Shown in pieces: positions 54,486 to 63,021 of a stretch of 64,000 bases of DNA. Under the pieces are notes generated by a model. The model saw only the letters and a program-made list of their open reading frames with translations. It searched no databases and was not told where the DNA came from. This DNA is from JAJEBT01 sp965221485 (GTDB lineage: Bacteria; Pseudomonadota; Alphaproteobacteria; MPNO01; UBA830). Location: assembly GCA_965221485.1 (NCBI GenBank), contig OZ244893.1, positions 1,116,001 to 1,180,000 of the forward strand, given 5' to 3'. The translations under genes were made by a program, and so were the position numbers. Position 1 is the first letter of the stretch. The number at the start of each line of letters is the position of its first letter.

Positions 54486-56165
54486 CTACTCCTGTTCTTC
54501 TGTCCGGTTCCAGTCCGGGATGGACCGGACATGGGTGTTGGGCTTGATTCCGGACCGTCGTCTCTGTGCGCTGCGGAGCCCATTCTCCACATAATGCCCG
54601 GCAGCCGCCCGCTCTGCCAGACGGTCCCACTCTTCAGACCAGTCACCGAGCGAATAGCCATGCCAGGGCACTTCCGGTGCAAGCTCGGGCAAGTCGAGAT
54701 CCTCCCAGATCATCCTTGCCCGTTCCATGTACTTGCGCTTCGGCAAGGCCAGAGGCGGCATTTTCCGCTTGAGTGTCGCATCAACAAGCAACGTAGAGTC
54801 TTCGGGCCGGGTTCCATCCTCGCTTTTCGGTCCGTGGCCTGCGTCGCGATGACGCAGGATCTCGAAATCCCGGTGCGGCTCTGCCCGGTAGGCCAGCGAC
54901 CAGAACACCGCATCGCCGTTATCGGGATCGATATCCTCATTGACGGCGATGACATACTTGCCGCAATCGGCACGAAGATGCGCAGCCCCATACAGGGCCC
55001 GCCAGATCTCGGTTCGGGGAACGCCGGGTTCCATCCTGAGGAAGAGAACGCGGCGGATATTGGTCAAGGGTTCATGCATGGAAACCTGCCTGATCCCGCG
55101 AATACCAAGGTGATCACGGAGATGCGCAAGATACATGGGCTCATAGGCAACGCGCTTGATGACACTTGATTCGGATGGTGTCACCTGACTGATGATGGAG
55201 CAGAAAACGGGGTTTCTCCTGCGGGTAATCGCTGTGACGTTAAAGACCATGTTGTAGTCCTCGAGTGCGATATGCCCGTGCGATTCGCCGAACGGCGCTT
55301 CGGGCTCGAGGACATCCGTATCAATCATGCCCTCGATCACAATCTCGGAGTGAGCCGGAACAAGCAGGTCCACAGTCCTGCATTTCACCACAGGTACCGG
55401 TCGACCTGAGAGGCCGCCGGCAACCGTCAGTTCATCAACATCGCGGCGCAATTTCTGCGGTCCGGTATAGGCTACGGCCGGCGGGCAGCCGACAACAATC
55501 GCGCAGGGCATTCTCTGGCCGAGCTGTCGATACTGCTCCCAGTGCAGGTATCCTCCGGCCCCGCCCTCCCGGGTTGCCATCCGTACGGCGATTCGATCCG
55601 ATGCCTTCAGCCCGCCACGATAAGTGCCCATGTTCTGCACACCCGTTGCAGGATCCCGTGTAACGAACAGGCCGGCCGTAATATAGGGCGCACTGTCAAA
55701 ACCTGGTGTCGAGATGGGCACTGGCAGTCCGTCAAGCCCCTTGCCCTCGCCTCTCAGGTCAGCACCGGTCTGAACAACTTCCTGACAAGCTGCGGTTGTA
55801 ACTTCAACCGGTGAAACCGGGTTCTGGAGAGCCCATGACCAGTGATGGCCGATCTGGTCGAGCGGCACCCCGATCCCGGTCTGGTAGACGGCGCGGTTTG
55901 CGGCCAGGGCTCCGACAACGACCGGAATGTCGTAATGGCGGCCGAGACTGTCAGTTACGTTGGAAAAAACAAACACCTTGCGTCTGGCTTCCGGAATTCC
56001 GCCGCGATACTGCCAGCGCACGAGAGGATGCAGTTCGGTATCCTTGTTAATGGCCCGATCAACCCGGCATACCAGACCTGCCTGTTCCAGAGCTGCGATA
56101 TGAGATTGCAAGTCAGGAGCGGCATCCGGAACCGCGCCGCCGGATGCCGTCAGATCTGGATACAT
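54486..56165 (-). CDS. UbiD-family prenyl-FMN decarboxylase 3
   Basis: 559 residues, first gene of the island. GVQNMGTYRGG near 180 and EPEAPFGESHGHIALE near 284-299 give the catalytic Arg and Glu residues. Compared with its paralogues it has KASDRIAVRMATREGGAGG where they have RLGMNPSLELR-type sequence, probably a substrate-pocket difference. The ATG at 56165 has no clear ribosome site. The promoter and operator-like palindrome for the operon lie 30-90 bases upstream. Confidence 0.9.
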   Translation of the reverse strand: MYPDLTASGGAVPDAAPDLQSHIAALEQAGLVCRVDRAINKDTELHPLVRWQYRGGIPEARRKVFVFSNVTDSLGRHYDIPVVVGALAANRAVYQTGIGVPLDQIGHHWSWALQNPVSPVEVTTAACQEVVQTGADLRGEGKGLDGLPVPISTPGFDSAPYITAGLFVTRDPATGVQNMGTYRGGLKASDRIAVRMATREGGAGGYLHWEQYRQLGQRMPCAIVVGCPPAVAYTGPQKLRRDVDELTVAGGLSGRPVPVVKCRTVDLLVPAHSEIVIEGMIDTDVLEPEAPFGESHGHIALEDYNMVFNVTAITRRRNPVFCSIISQVTPSESSVIKRVAYEPMYLAHLRDHLGIRGIRQVSMHEPLTNIRRVLFLRMEPGVPRTEIWRALYGAAHLRADCGKYVIAVNEDIDPDNGDAVFWSLAYRAEPHRDFEILRHRDAGHGPKSEDGTRPEDSTLLVDATLKRKMPPLALPKRKYMERARMIWEDLDLPELAPEVPWHGYSLGDWSEEWDRLAERAAAGHYVENGLRSAQRRRSGIKPNTHVRSIPDWNRTEEQE

Positions 56166-56196
56166 TCTGTGTGCCGGGTTCGGAGAGGAAAATCAT

Positions 56197-56218
56197 CTGA
56201 CGGTTCTGATGCCGTCAG
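56197..56218. promoter_or_regulatory. Operator-like palindrome at the island start site
   Basis: CTGACGG (56197-56203) and CCGTCAG (56212-56218), perfect seven-base arms with eight bases between. It sits just downstream of the predicted transcription start, a usual place for a repressor site. Confidence 0.5.
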
Positions 56219-56225
56219 GTATCAA

Positions 56226-56254
56226 AGTATATTTGCCGGACGGCTGCCATTCAA
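56226..56254 (-). promoter_or_regulatory. Promoter of the decarboxylase island
   Basis: On the minus strand TTGAAT (56249-56254), 17 bases, TATACT (56226-56231). The -10 matches five of six consensus bases and the -35 four of six, with ideal spacing. Transcription would start near 56219, giving a leader of about 54 bases. Confidence 0.55.
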
Positions 56255-56585
56255 CATGGGGCATCTCGTTTCCGAAGGTTTGCATCATCTCACAGTTCAG
56301 GCCACCGCATCGGCCTCGTTCAGCCCGTGTTCAAATTGCATTCCATTCCATCCCCCGGAGCCGTCGAGGGACGGTCAACAATCTTGCCGCCGTGACTGAA
56401 AAAGTAATCGTACCCCGTGGTTGCAACCGTTTCAGTGATGCCTGCAACCTCCCGCAGTTCGCCAGACACGTATCGCCTTCCTCAAAGGCGCATCGAACCG
56501 AACGGGGACCCGAAACCATTCACTACACGGACTCTTTTCGATATTCCCTGTCCGGAATGCCTTCACGGTACGCCTCCAGGTCTCG

Positions 56586-56615
56586 CTGGACAAAGGCCAA
56601 CAGGCCTTTGTCCAG
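56586..56615. repeat. Long inverted repeat, 13-base arms
   Basis: CTGGACAAAGGCC (56586-56598) and GGCCTTTGTCCAG (56603-56615) are perfect, with loop AACA. It is one of the strongest hairpins in the window. No U-run on either side. Confidence 0.6.
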
Positions 56616-56641
56616 GCCGATTGTTGATGAGGCGCGACCTG

Positions 56642-56667
56642 CCATTGCACGCAATAAATTGCAATGG
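56642..56667. repeat. Second inverted repeat with nested palindrome
   Basis: CCATTGCA (56642-56649) and TGCAATGG (56660-56667), ten-base spacer. GCAAT-AA-ATTGC at 56651-56662 forms an overlapping alternative palindrome, as in many DNA-binding sites. Confidence 0.5.
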
Positions 56668-57435
56668 TGTGACGACATGAAATGGAGACAGCTGTTCTGA
56701 CGGCAACCCTTCGTCTCCCTATGAATACGGAAAATTCGAAGGAGCGCCTGATCGTCCGACGTTCGTAAACCCACTTGAATTTGGCTCAACGCATAACATT
56801 TAGTTTCCGGAGGCGTCTGCAGGCGTTTCGCAGGACCCGACACTGCCGGAGACCAGAAATGAAAACCCGCTCTTGATCCGCCCGGACCCCCAGCCTATAC
56901 AACCATCGGTATCGTGGAGAGGGAGCCTGCCCGATTGCTCCCGTGTATGGCACCGGGGAACCGCCGATTTGCCGGACATCCTGACAGCAGATTCAGGATT
57001 TATGCCAATTGATGCTGCAACCGGGGCCACATGGTCGCTACCGATCCTGCGCCCCGTCATGCTGATCTGAAGAGTCGCCTTCCCGATGCCGACAAATGAT
57101 ACCCAGACATCGGATAGTTACGATTCCGCCGGGTGTGCAATGTGCATGCATCGTCGGGAAAAAGGATTCACTTTCCTCCGCATAAGCATGCTCTGACCCA
57201 GGCTCAACACTCGAGGCCGCTGGCCATCTGGTGACGATATGCACTGACCGGGTTCATGGAAATCTCTCAAACGATGAAGCCATTGGCCACAACGAGACCT
57301 CAAGCTGCGCCTCCCGGGCCATGTCGCAGAATGGCCGCAATACAGGGACTGCGCCGGCTGTACTTCGGAATTGGTAAAACCCGGATTTCTGAGCCTCTTT
57401 GCGATCATTTCCCTGTTCAGCAAAACCACTCATGG

Positions 57436-57999
57436 ATGCGTCCGATCACCGACCGGCGCCTGAATCGACGGCGAAAGCCTCGCACAAGGATTCTGGTACC
57501 GGGTCTCATGATATTCGCTGTGATCAGCAGCGCACACGCTGCACCACCTGAACTGGCGGATCGCGTGGCAGCGGAGCGACCGGCGGGTTGCACAGAATAC
57601 AGTTTTCTGTTCTTCCGGCTTTACCGGGCCGAGCTCTGGACCGATGCCACAGAGTTGCCGGGGCAGAACTTCGGACTCTCCCTGGTCTACCGGCGCGGTT
57701 TCAAACGTGAGGAGCTGGTTTCCACGTCAATTTCCGAAATGGCCCGAATGTCAGGCCGACCAGAATCAAGTTTCAGCGCGGCGCGGGCGGAACTTGCGAT
57801 CGCGATGCGCAACGTCGGGGAAGGAGATCGGTACACGTCGTGGCGCAGCAAGCCCGGAAGGGTGGAGTTCTTCCACAACGGTGTCGCCACAGGCGTGCTC
57901 ACGCATGACACGGGGCTGTTTCTCGATATCTGGCTCGGCCCCGGAAGCCGCGATCAGAAACGGAGAGCAACACTTCTTGCGGGTCGCTGCGATGAGTGA
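57436..57999 (+). CDS. Chalcone-isomerase-like periplasmic protein
   Basis: 187 residues from the ATG at 57436; the frame is open further upstream but the segment MRPITDRRLNRRRKPRTRIL followed by a hydrophobic run ending SSAHA is a good signal peptide. The mature part resembles bacterial chalcone-isomerase-like proteins (FRLYRAELWTD, LSLVYRRGFKREELV, WLGPGSRD). Such proteins are not known to act on flavonoids and often sit beside MFS carriers and lipid-modification genes. It overlaps the MFS gene by eight bases. Confidence 0.7.
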   Translation: MRPITDRRLNRRRKPRTRILVPGLMIFAVISSAHAAPPELADRVAAERPAGCTEYSFLFFRLYRAELWTDATELPGQNFGLSLVYRRGFKREELVSTSISEMARMSGRPESSFSAARAELAIAMRNVGEGDRYTSWRSKPGRVEFFHNGVATGVLTHDTGLFLDIWLGPGSRDQKRRATLLAGRCDE

Positions 58000-59242
58000 A
58001 CGCGGACGTGGCGTCCTCACAGCGGGCGACCTGTACCCTCCTGCAGTGGTCGCCGCCATGTTGGCGTTCGCCGGTATCCCGCTCTACATCCACGCTCCGC
58101 GCTACTACGCAGAAGATATGGGACTCGGCCTCGCCACTCTCGGCGGCGTTCTGCTCGCGGCCCGCGCGGTCGATAGCCTGCAGGATCCCGTCATCGGTCG
58201 ACTGGCGGACCGCTGGCCTCGTGGCCGGGAAGTGTGGGCCATCGTTGCAGGCGCCCTCCTCGTTACCGGATTTGCCCTGTTGTTCGCTCCCCCGGACTGG
58301 GGCCCGCCCCTGCCGCGTCTGGCTGTGGGGTTACTCGCCGCCTTTACCGGCTTCAGCGCGCTGCAGATCGCGCTCTACGACCACGGACTTGCACAAGCCG
58401 AGACGGCTGGCGGGGGCTACACCCGGATTGCCCTCTGGCGCGAAGCCGGTGGGCTCGCTGGCATCTGCCTTGCCGCAACAACGCCAGCGGCACTCGGATC
58501 GCTGTTCGGACCGGATCTCGCCTATGCCGGCTACGCTGCGGCTTTCGTCGTCTTCTCTTTCTGCGCTCTGGGACGAATGCGCAGATGCTGGCTGGCTTCC
58601 GGAACGTCCCTGCCAAAACCGGGCTTCGCCGAGGCTCTCCGTGTTCCCGGAGTCGCACCAATTCTGGCCCTCGGCTTCGTCAACGCCCTGCCTACCGCAG
58701 TGACCTCGACGCTTTTCCTGTTTTTTGTCTCTGACATTCTTGACGCAGAGCATCATGCGGGCCCCATGTTGCTGGTGTTTTTCGCAGCCGCTGCTGGTGC
58801 GGCACCAGCCTGGGCACGGCTCGCAGGGAGACTCGGACGCAAGACGGCTCTCGCAATCGGCATGACACTGTCGGTTCCCGTCTTCATCTGGGCCTTCTTG
58901 CTGGGACCCGGCGATGTCGGCGCTTTCTACGCGATTTCTGCAGCGTCCGGGGCGGCACTTGGCGCAGACATGACGCTGACGCCGGCTATGCTGGCTGCCC
59001 GTATCAAGGGCGGCGGAGGGCAGGTGTTCTCGCTGTGGACATTCCTGCAAAAGACCGCCCTCGCCGTCGCTGCCGGCGTAACACTGCCAATCCTCGCATT
59101 TGCAGGATACGAGCCGGCATCATCAGGATCGGACGGACACACAGCACTCGCCGCCGCCTACGCGCTGGTTCCCTGCGCACTGAAACTCGTCGCAATTCCG
59201 GTGCTCCTGATCTTCGTGAGCGAGAGCGTCGACGACGGATAG
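57992..59242 (+). CDS. MFS transporter (glycoside-pentoside-hexuronide-like)
   Basis: 416 residues, about twelve membrane helices. The cytoplasmic loop after helix 2 reads DPVIGRLADRWPRGRE, the MFS_2/melibiose-carrier form of the DP..G..SD motif. ATG at 57992 lies within the end of the preceding gene. In other bacteria this pair belongs to clusters linked to cyclopropane-fatty-acid or lipid functions; those partners are absent here. Cargo unknown. Confidence 0.8.
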   Translation: MSERGRGVLTAGDLYPPAVVAAMLAFAGIPLYIHAPRYYAEDMGLGLATLGGVLLAARAVDSLQDPVIGRLADRWPRGREVWAIVAGALLVTGFALLFAPPDWGPPLPRLAVGLLAAFTGFSALQIALYDHGLAQAETAGGGYTRIALWREAGGLAGICLAATTPAALGSLFGPDLAYAGYAAAFVVFSFCALGRMRRCWLASGTSLPKPGFAEALRVPGVAPILALGFVNALPTAVTSTLFLFFVSDILDAEHHAGPMLLVFFAAAAGAAPAWARLAGRLGRKTALAIGMTLSVPVFIWAFLLGPGDVGAFYAISAASGAALGADMTLTPAMLAARIKGGGGQVFSLWTFLQKTALAVAAGVTLPILAFAGYEPASSGSDGHTALAAAYALVPCALKLVAIPVLLIFVSESVDDG

Positions 59243-59444
59243 AGACAGAACAGTGCCGGGTACCGGATCCAGGGCTCCAGTTCGGACTTCAAGATGACGA
59301 CGGTCATGCTCCGGAAACTCTGCCGGAGGAATGGCTTCATAAGTCGAAGGGGCCAATCATCCCTTACCGGTTCAGTGGGGCGGCAGGATCCGTGAGGCAA
59401 GCCTTGTCCGGATAAGCTGTCAAGGGTGCCCCGACGGGTCGTGC

Positions 59445-61037
59445 TCAGGACGGGCGCAGCATAATTCCTGGCTTGGCGCCAGTATGTTCTCCCTCCATAA
59501 AAACAGCCTTGCCGTTGACCCATACGCGGTCGATCCCTGCCGCGTAACTGTGGGGATTCTCGTAGGTTGCGGTCTCGGTAATGGTCCCGGGATCGAACAG
59601 GGTGACGTCGGCAGCGAAGCCCGCGCGCAACAATCCGCGATCTGCAATTCCGAGAGCCCTGGCGGACGCACCGGTCATCTTGTGGATTGCGGTTTCAATC
59701 GGGAGCAGTCCGAGTTCCCGGACGTAGCGTCCGAGAATACGGGCGAAGGTTCCGTAAAATCTGGGATGCGGCTTGCCTTGCCCGGTCGTGCCGTAAGGTG
59801 CGACCGAATTGCCGTCAGAGCCAACCATCACGTTCGGCGAGGCAATCAGGGTTCGAATGTCGTCTTCCGAGATTGATGAGACGAGAACCCGGGTCTGTCC
59901 ATGATCCCTCAACAGATAATCAAGCGCCGCGTCGAATGGGTCTGCCTCTGTTTCCGCGGCGATTTCGCCAATCGTCTTCCCTGAATACTGCGGAAGGTTG
60001 GGCGAAATCGAAATGCGCACTGCATCCCATGACGGAATACGTCCAAAATTGTTGAGACCGTCCGCCTCAACCTGCCGACGCGCCCGAGCGCGGTTTTCGT
60101 GGCTCTGGAGGCGCTCCAGCATCGCATCAATCCCACCCTCCTGGAGCCAGCTCGGAAACAGATTTCGTAGCGGGTTGCTGGCCGCCTCGTATGGGTATTG
60201 GTCGCAGTCGATCGCGGCTCCTTGTCTCCGTGCCTCTTCCAGCCGCTCGACAAGCCGCTCAGCCCCGCCCCAATTGTCCATACCAGACAACTTGATGTGA
60301 ACAATCTGGACGTGAACTCCGGTCTGCCCGGCAAATTCAATCGCCTCCTCGACCGAGTCGAAGATCGAATTGGCTTCATCCCGAAGATGGGTGAAATAGC
60401 GTGCTCCGTGCCGCCTCAGTACATGGCCCAGGGTTACCAGCTCCTCACTTTCCGCATAGGATCCGGGCGCAGTGAACAATCCGGAAGACAGGCCGAGAGC
60501 ACCGGCGGCAAGGGCTTCCTCCAGCAGCTGTGACATCAATGACAGCTCCTGCGGCTCAGGCGGACGCTCCGCCATCCCCATGGTCATCAACCGGAGTGTA
60601 TTGTGTCCGACGAGCATCACCCGATTGACAGATGTCGCGGGATAGGTCCGGACATAGTCTCTGAAACTGGTATCGGAGAAATCGAGCCAGGGCGCGCTCG
60701 GTCCCAGATACTGTTTCAGGGCTTCCGCCTTCCCGGGAAGCACGGGAGCGCAGGAATAACCGCAGTGGCCGATGACCTCGGTGGTTACCCCCTGGCGAAT
60801 CTTGCTCTCCGAGAGGGGCATCAGCGGGAGCGTCCAGTCCGAATGCGTCTTGATGTCGATGAAACCGGGTGCGACCACCTTACCGGCGGCATCAATCACG
60901 GTTTCTCCACCAGTCGTCAGGTCGCTGCCAATGGCCCGGATACGGCCGTCAGTGACAACAATATCGGCTACGCGGCCTGGCGATCCCGTTCCGTCGACCA
61001 CGGTACCACCCCTTATGACGAAAACATCTGACGTCAT
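59445..61037 (-). CDS. D-aminoacylase-like amidohydrolase
   Basis: 530 residues, N-acyl-D-amino-acid deacylase type: a TIM barrel between beta-sandwich parts. GTGSPGRVADIVVTDGRI near 15, APGFIDIKTHSDWTLP near 57, IGHCGYSCAP near 88 with the metal Cys, HLRDEANS near 220, HIKLSG near 250, and MVGSDGNSVAP near 400 with the catalytic Asp. The first His of the HxH pair is Lys here (DIKTHSD), so metal binding may differ from the reference enzyme. Stands alone, convergent with the MFS gene. Confidence 0.85.
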   Translation of the reverse strand: MTSDVFVIRGGTVVDGTGSPGRVADIVVTDGRIRAIGSDLTTGGETVIDAAGKVVAPGFIDIKTHSDWTLPLMPLSESKIRQGVTTEVIGHCGYSCAPVLPGKAEALKQYLGPSAPWLDFSDTSFRDYVRTYPATSVNRVMLVGHNTLRLMTMGMAERPPEPQELSLMSQLLEEALAAGALGLSSGLFTAPGSYAESEELVTLGHVLRRHGARYFTHLRDEANSIFDSVEEAIEFAGQTGVHVQIVHIKLSGMDNWGGAERLVERLEEARRQGAAIDCDQYPYEAASNPLRNLFPSWLQEGGIDAMLERLQSHENRARARRQVEADGLNNFGRIPSWDAVRISISPNLPQYSGKTIGEIAAETEADPFDAALDYLLRDHGQTRVLVSSISEDDIRTLIASPNVMVGSDGNSVAPYGTTGQGKPHPRFYGTFARILGRYVRELGLLPIETAIHKMTGASARALGIADRGLLRAGFAADVTLFDPGTITETATYENPHSYAAGIDRVWVNGKAVFMEGEHTGAKPGIMLRPS

Positions 61038-61774
61038 TCTGCATCCACTCTCTCAAGATGCTGCCGGGAGGCCCGGGTGGTCCGACTTCCAGGCATCCAC
61101 CCCATCCTCGATCCATGACGAGGCACGATCATATCTGTCCGCCTGGTATACCAGTCCGGAAGCGGGGCCTCACTTGCCGGTTGGCGGGTCCCGGCATTCT
61201 GTAAGGGCAGGCGGCGGTCACACTACCCTGTCTTGTCTGGCGAGCGCCGGGATAAAATCGGCTCCGACTTTTTTCGGCACCGGCGCCCGGGCCGCAACAG
61301 GGCGACGCGGTCCGGAGTGACCCTGAGACCGCAAGGCCCCACAGAAGGAACATCGAATTCTTCCCGGGACCGCCCGGTCCAACGGGTCGGACGAAGCATA
61401 AGTGCAGGGTAGCGGTGCGGTACATCGCGGATACCATGGATCCGGCACTTGCAAGCCATGTTACCGGAGATCACAGGGTTGCCCCGCTTCCATGCTCCAC
61501 CTTCCGTCTTGTGCCCAACCGTATCACGAACAGGCGCGAAACCGAAGGAACAGGACGGGCCCGATCTCGGTCGGAGAAACGATTGGCATCACGCCATGCC
61601 GATGATCCACACATTCTGTTCCAATGGCGCAACCGGAGGCGGGATTCTCCGGATTCCCGAGCCGAAAGGAAGGGGCCAGGTCTTCTCCCCTCTCCCGTCA
61701 GGGCGAATTCGACTTTGCATGCACAACTCTGGTGACCTATCGTTAGGATTTATAACTTGAATGGGAGGATCGTA
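61038..61774. other. 737-base divergent spacer, no convincing gene
   Basis: Between the D-aminoacylase-like gene and the TctC-type gene. Several short frames but none with a motif or ribosome site. A plus-strand run of six T near 61268 follows only an imperfect stem. A candidate promoter for the TctC gene lies at the far end. Confidence 0.4.
61715..61743 (+). promoter_or_regulatory. Candidate promoter of the TctC-type gene
   Basis: TTGCAT (61715-61720), 17 bases, TATCGT (61738-61743), 31 bases before the ATG. Both boxes are partial matches with ideal spacing. Confidence 0.35.
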
Positions 61775-62797
61775 ATGATCCCACGCGCTCGATCATTCCT
61801 GACAGCGGTTTCTGCCGCCGTCATGGTCGCACTGACCGGTGCGGCTTCGGCAGACCCGGTCGCCGACTTCTACAAGGGCAAGACCGTTACAATCATGGTA
61901 CCCTCCAGTCTCGGGGCCACATTGGGACTCTATGGGCGTTTGACCGTGGAGCATCTGGGCAAACATATCCCCGGCAATCCCAACGTGATCATCCAGTCCC
62001 GACCAGGTGGAGGCGGTACCAAGGGAGCAGCCTACGCTTATAACGCCGCTCCCAAAGACGGAACATTCATCGCGGAGGTGCTGGCCCCGTCCGCTTTGGC
62101 GCCACTGCTGCGGGACATGAAATTCGATGCCTCAAAATTCCAGTGGCTGGGATCGATCACCCCCCGTCCCGCCGTGATTTCCGTCTGGCATACCGCTCCG
62201 GTCTCCGATCTCGCCAGCGCAATGACAACAGAAGCGATTCTCGGCTCAACGGGTCTCGGATCGGAAACATATCTGGCTCCGACGCTGCTGAATCATCTGG
62301 CCGGCACCAAGTTCAAGGTGGTCAAGGGATACAAGGGCGGTGCACAGATCAACAAGGCTATGGAATCGGGCGAAGTCCACGGACGAATGAATTACTGGTC
62401 CGGCTGGACTGCGGGCAAACCCGCATGGGTTTCCGGGGGCAAGCTTCGCCATATCGTGTCCTATGGCGGAGAGATCCCCGATCTTCCCGGGCTGCCCAGT
62501 ATGTCCAGCCTGGCCAAGACACAGGAACAAAAGGATATGGTTGCGTTTCTTGAAACAGCTCCCCGCATAGGAATGGGATTCTGGGTCGCGCCGGAGGTAC
62601 CGGCGGATCGCGTCGCCGCCCTGCGCAAGGCGTTTCAGGACATGTTGCAGGACAAGGCTTTCCTCGCTGATGCTGGTAAGCGCAAGGCACCGGTAAATCC
62701 CGTTTCAGGCGAAGCCATCCAGAAGATGGTCGCCAGTGTCTATCAAACACCGGCAGCAACAATCGCGAAGATGAAGCAGGTCTTTGGGTTCAAATAG
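61775..62797 (+). CDS. Tripartite tricarboxylate transporter binding protein (TctC-like)
   Basis: 340 residues. The ATG at 61775 has GGGAGG upstream; a signal peptide (FLTAVSAAVMVALTGAASA) is cleaved near 27. The mature start DPVADFYKGKTVTIMVP and RPGGGGTKGAAYAYNAAPKDGT are TctC/Bug family features. These periplasmic proteins bind carboxylates for a TctAB carrier, but no tctA or tctB is nearby, as is common for orphan members. A strong hairpin follows the stop. Confidence 0.82.
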   Translation: MIPRARSFLTAVSAAVMVALTGAASADPVADFYKGKTVTIMVPSSLGATLGLYGRLTVEHLGKHIPGNPNVIIQSRPGGGGTKGAAYAYNAAPKDGTFIAEVLAPSALAPLLRDMKFDASKFQWLGSITPRPAVISVWHTAPVSDLASAMTTEAILGSTGLGSETYLAPTLLNHLAGTKFKVVKGYKGGAQINKAMESGEVHGRMNYWSGWTAGKPAWVSGGKLRHIVSYGGEIPDLPGLPSMSSLAKTQEQKDMVAFLETAPRIGMGFWVAPEVPADRVAALRKAFQDMLQDKAFLADAGKRKAPVNPVSGEAIQKMVASVYQTPAATIAKMKQVFGFK

Positions 62798-62810
62798 GAC
62801 CACATTGCAT

Positions 62811-62843
62811 CGGTCTCCGCGCCAGTATCTGGCGTGGAGACCG
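62811..62843 (+). terminator. Strong hairpin after the TctC-type gene
   Basis: Arms of 15 bases, CGGTCTCCGCGCCAG (62811-62825) and CTGGCGTGGAGACCG (62829-62843), loop TAT, one G-U pair in the RNA. It starts 14 bases after the stop. There is no U-run, so it may stop transcription only partly or protect the RNA end. Confidence 0.55.
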
Positions 62844-63021
62844 CCAGTCTCCATCTGACGAGTCTCACCAGAGTTTACATGGCTGCAGCCGGGAGTCTCC
62901 ACTGACACGGGTGCCGTGGCGCGGCCATGAATTGGCTCCAGTCACCCTTATCAGATACGCGACAATCCCTTGTGTCCGGAAGACCTTCGGCGGTTTGCCG
63001 GCACAGTCCCGGCCGCAGGTA

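Larger units (their letters stand above)
56166..57435. other. 1.27-kb divergent regulatory region of the decarboxylase island
   Basis: Holds the island promoter, an operator-like palindrome and two strong inverted repeats, listed separately. A minus-strand frame of 106 codons at 56523-56843 crosses one of the repeats and has no recognisable motif. No transcription-factor gene is found here, so the regulator must be encoded elsewhere. From about 56850 to 57435 I see nothing clear. Confidence 0.5.

Noticed and set aside
56523..56843. 106-codon minus-strand frame upstream of the UbiD genes
   Set aside because: It crosses the 13-base inverted repeat and shows no known motif or ribosome site.
59309..59328. 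CTCCGG / CCGGAG stem after the MFS gene
   Set aside because: Six-base stem, 66 bases from the stop and no U-run; too weak to call a terminator.
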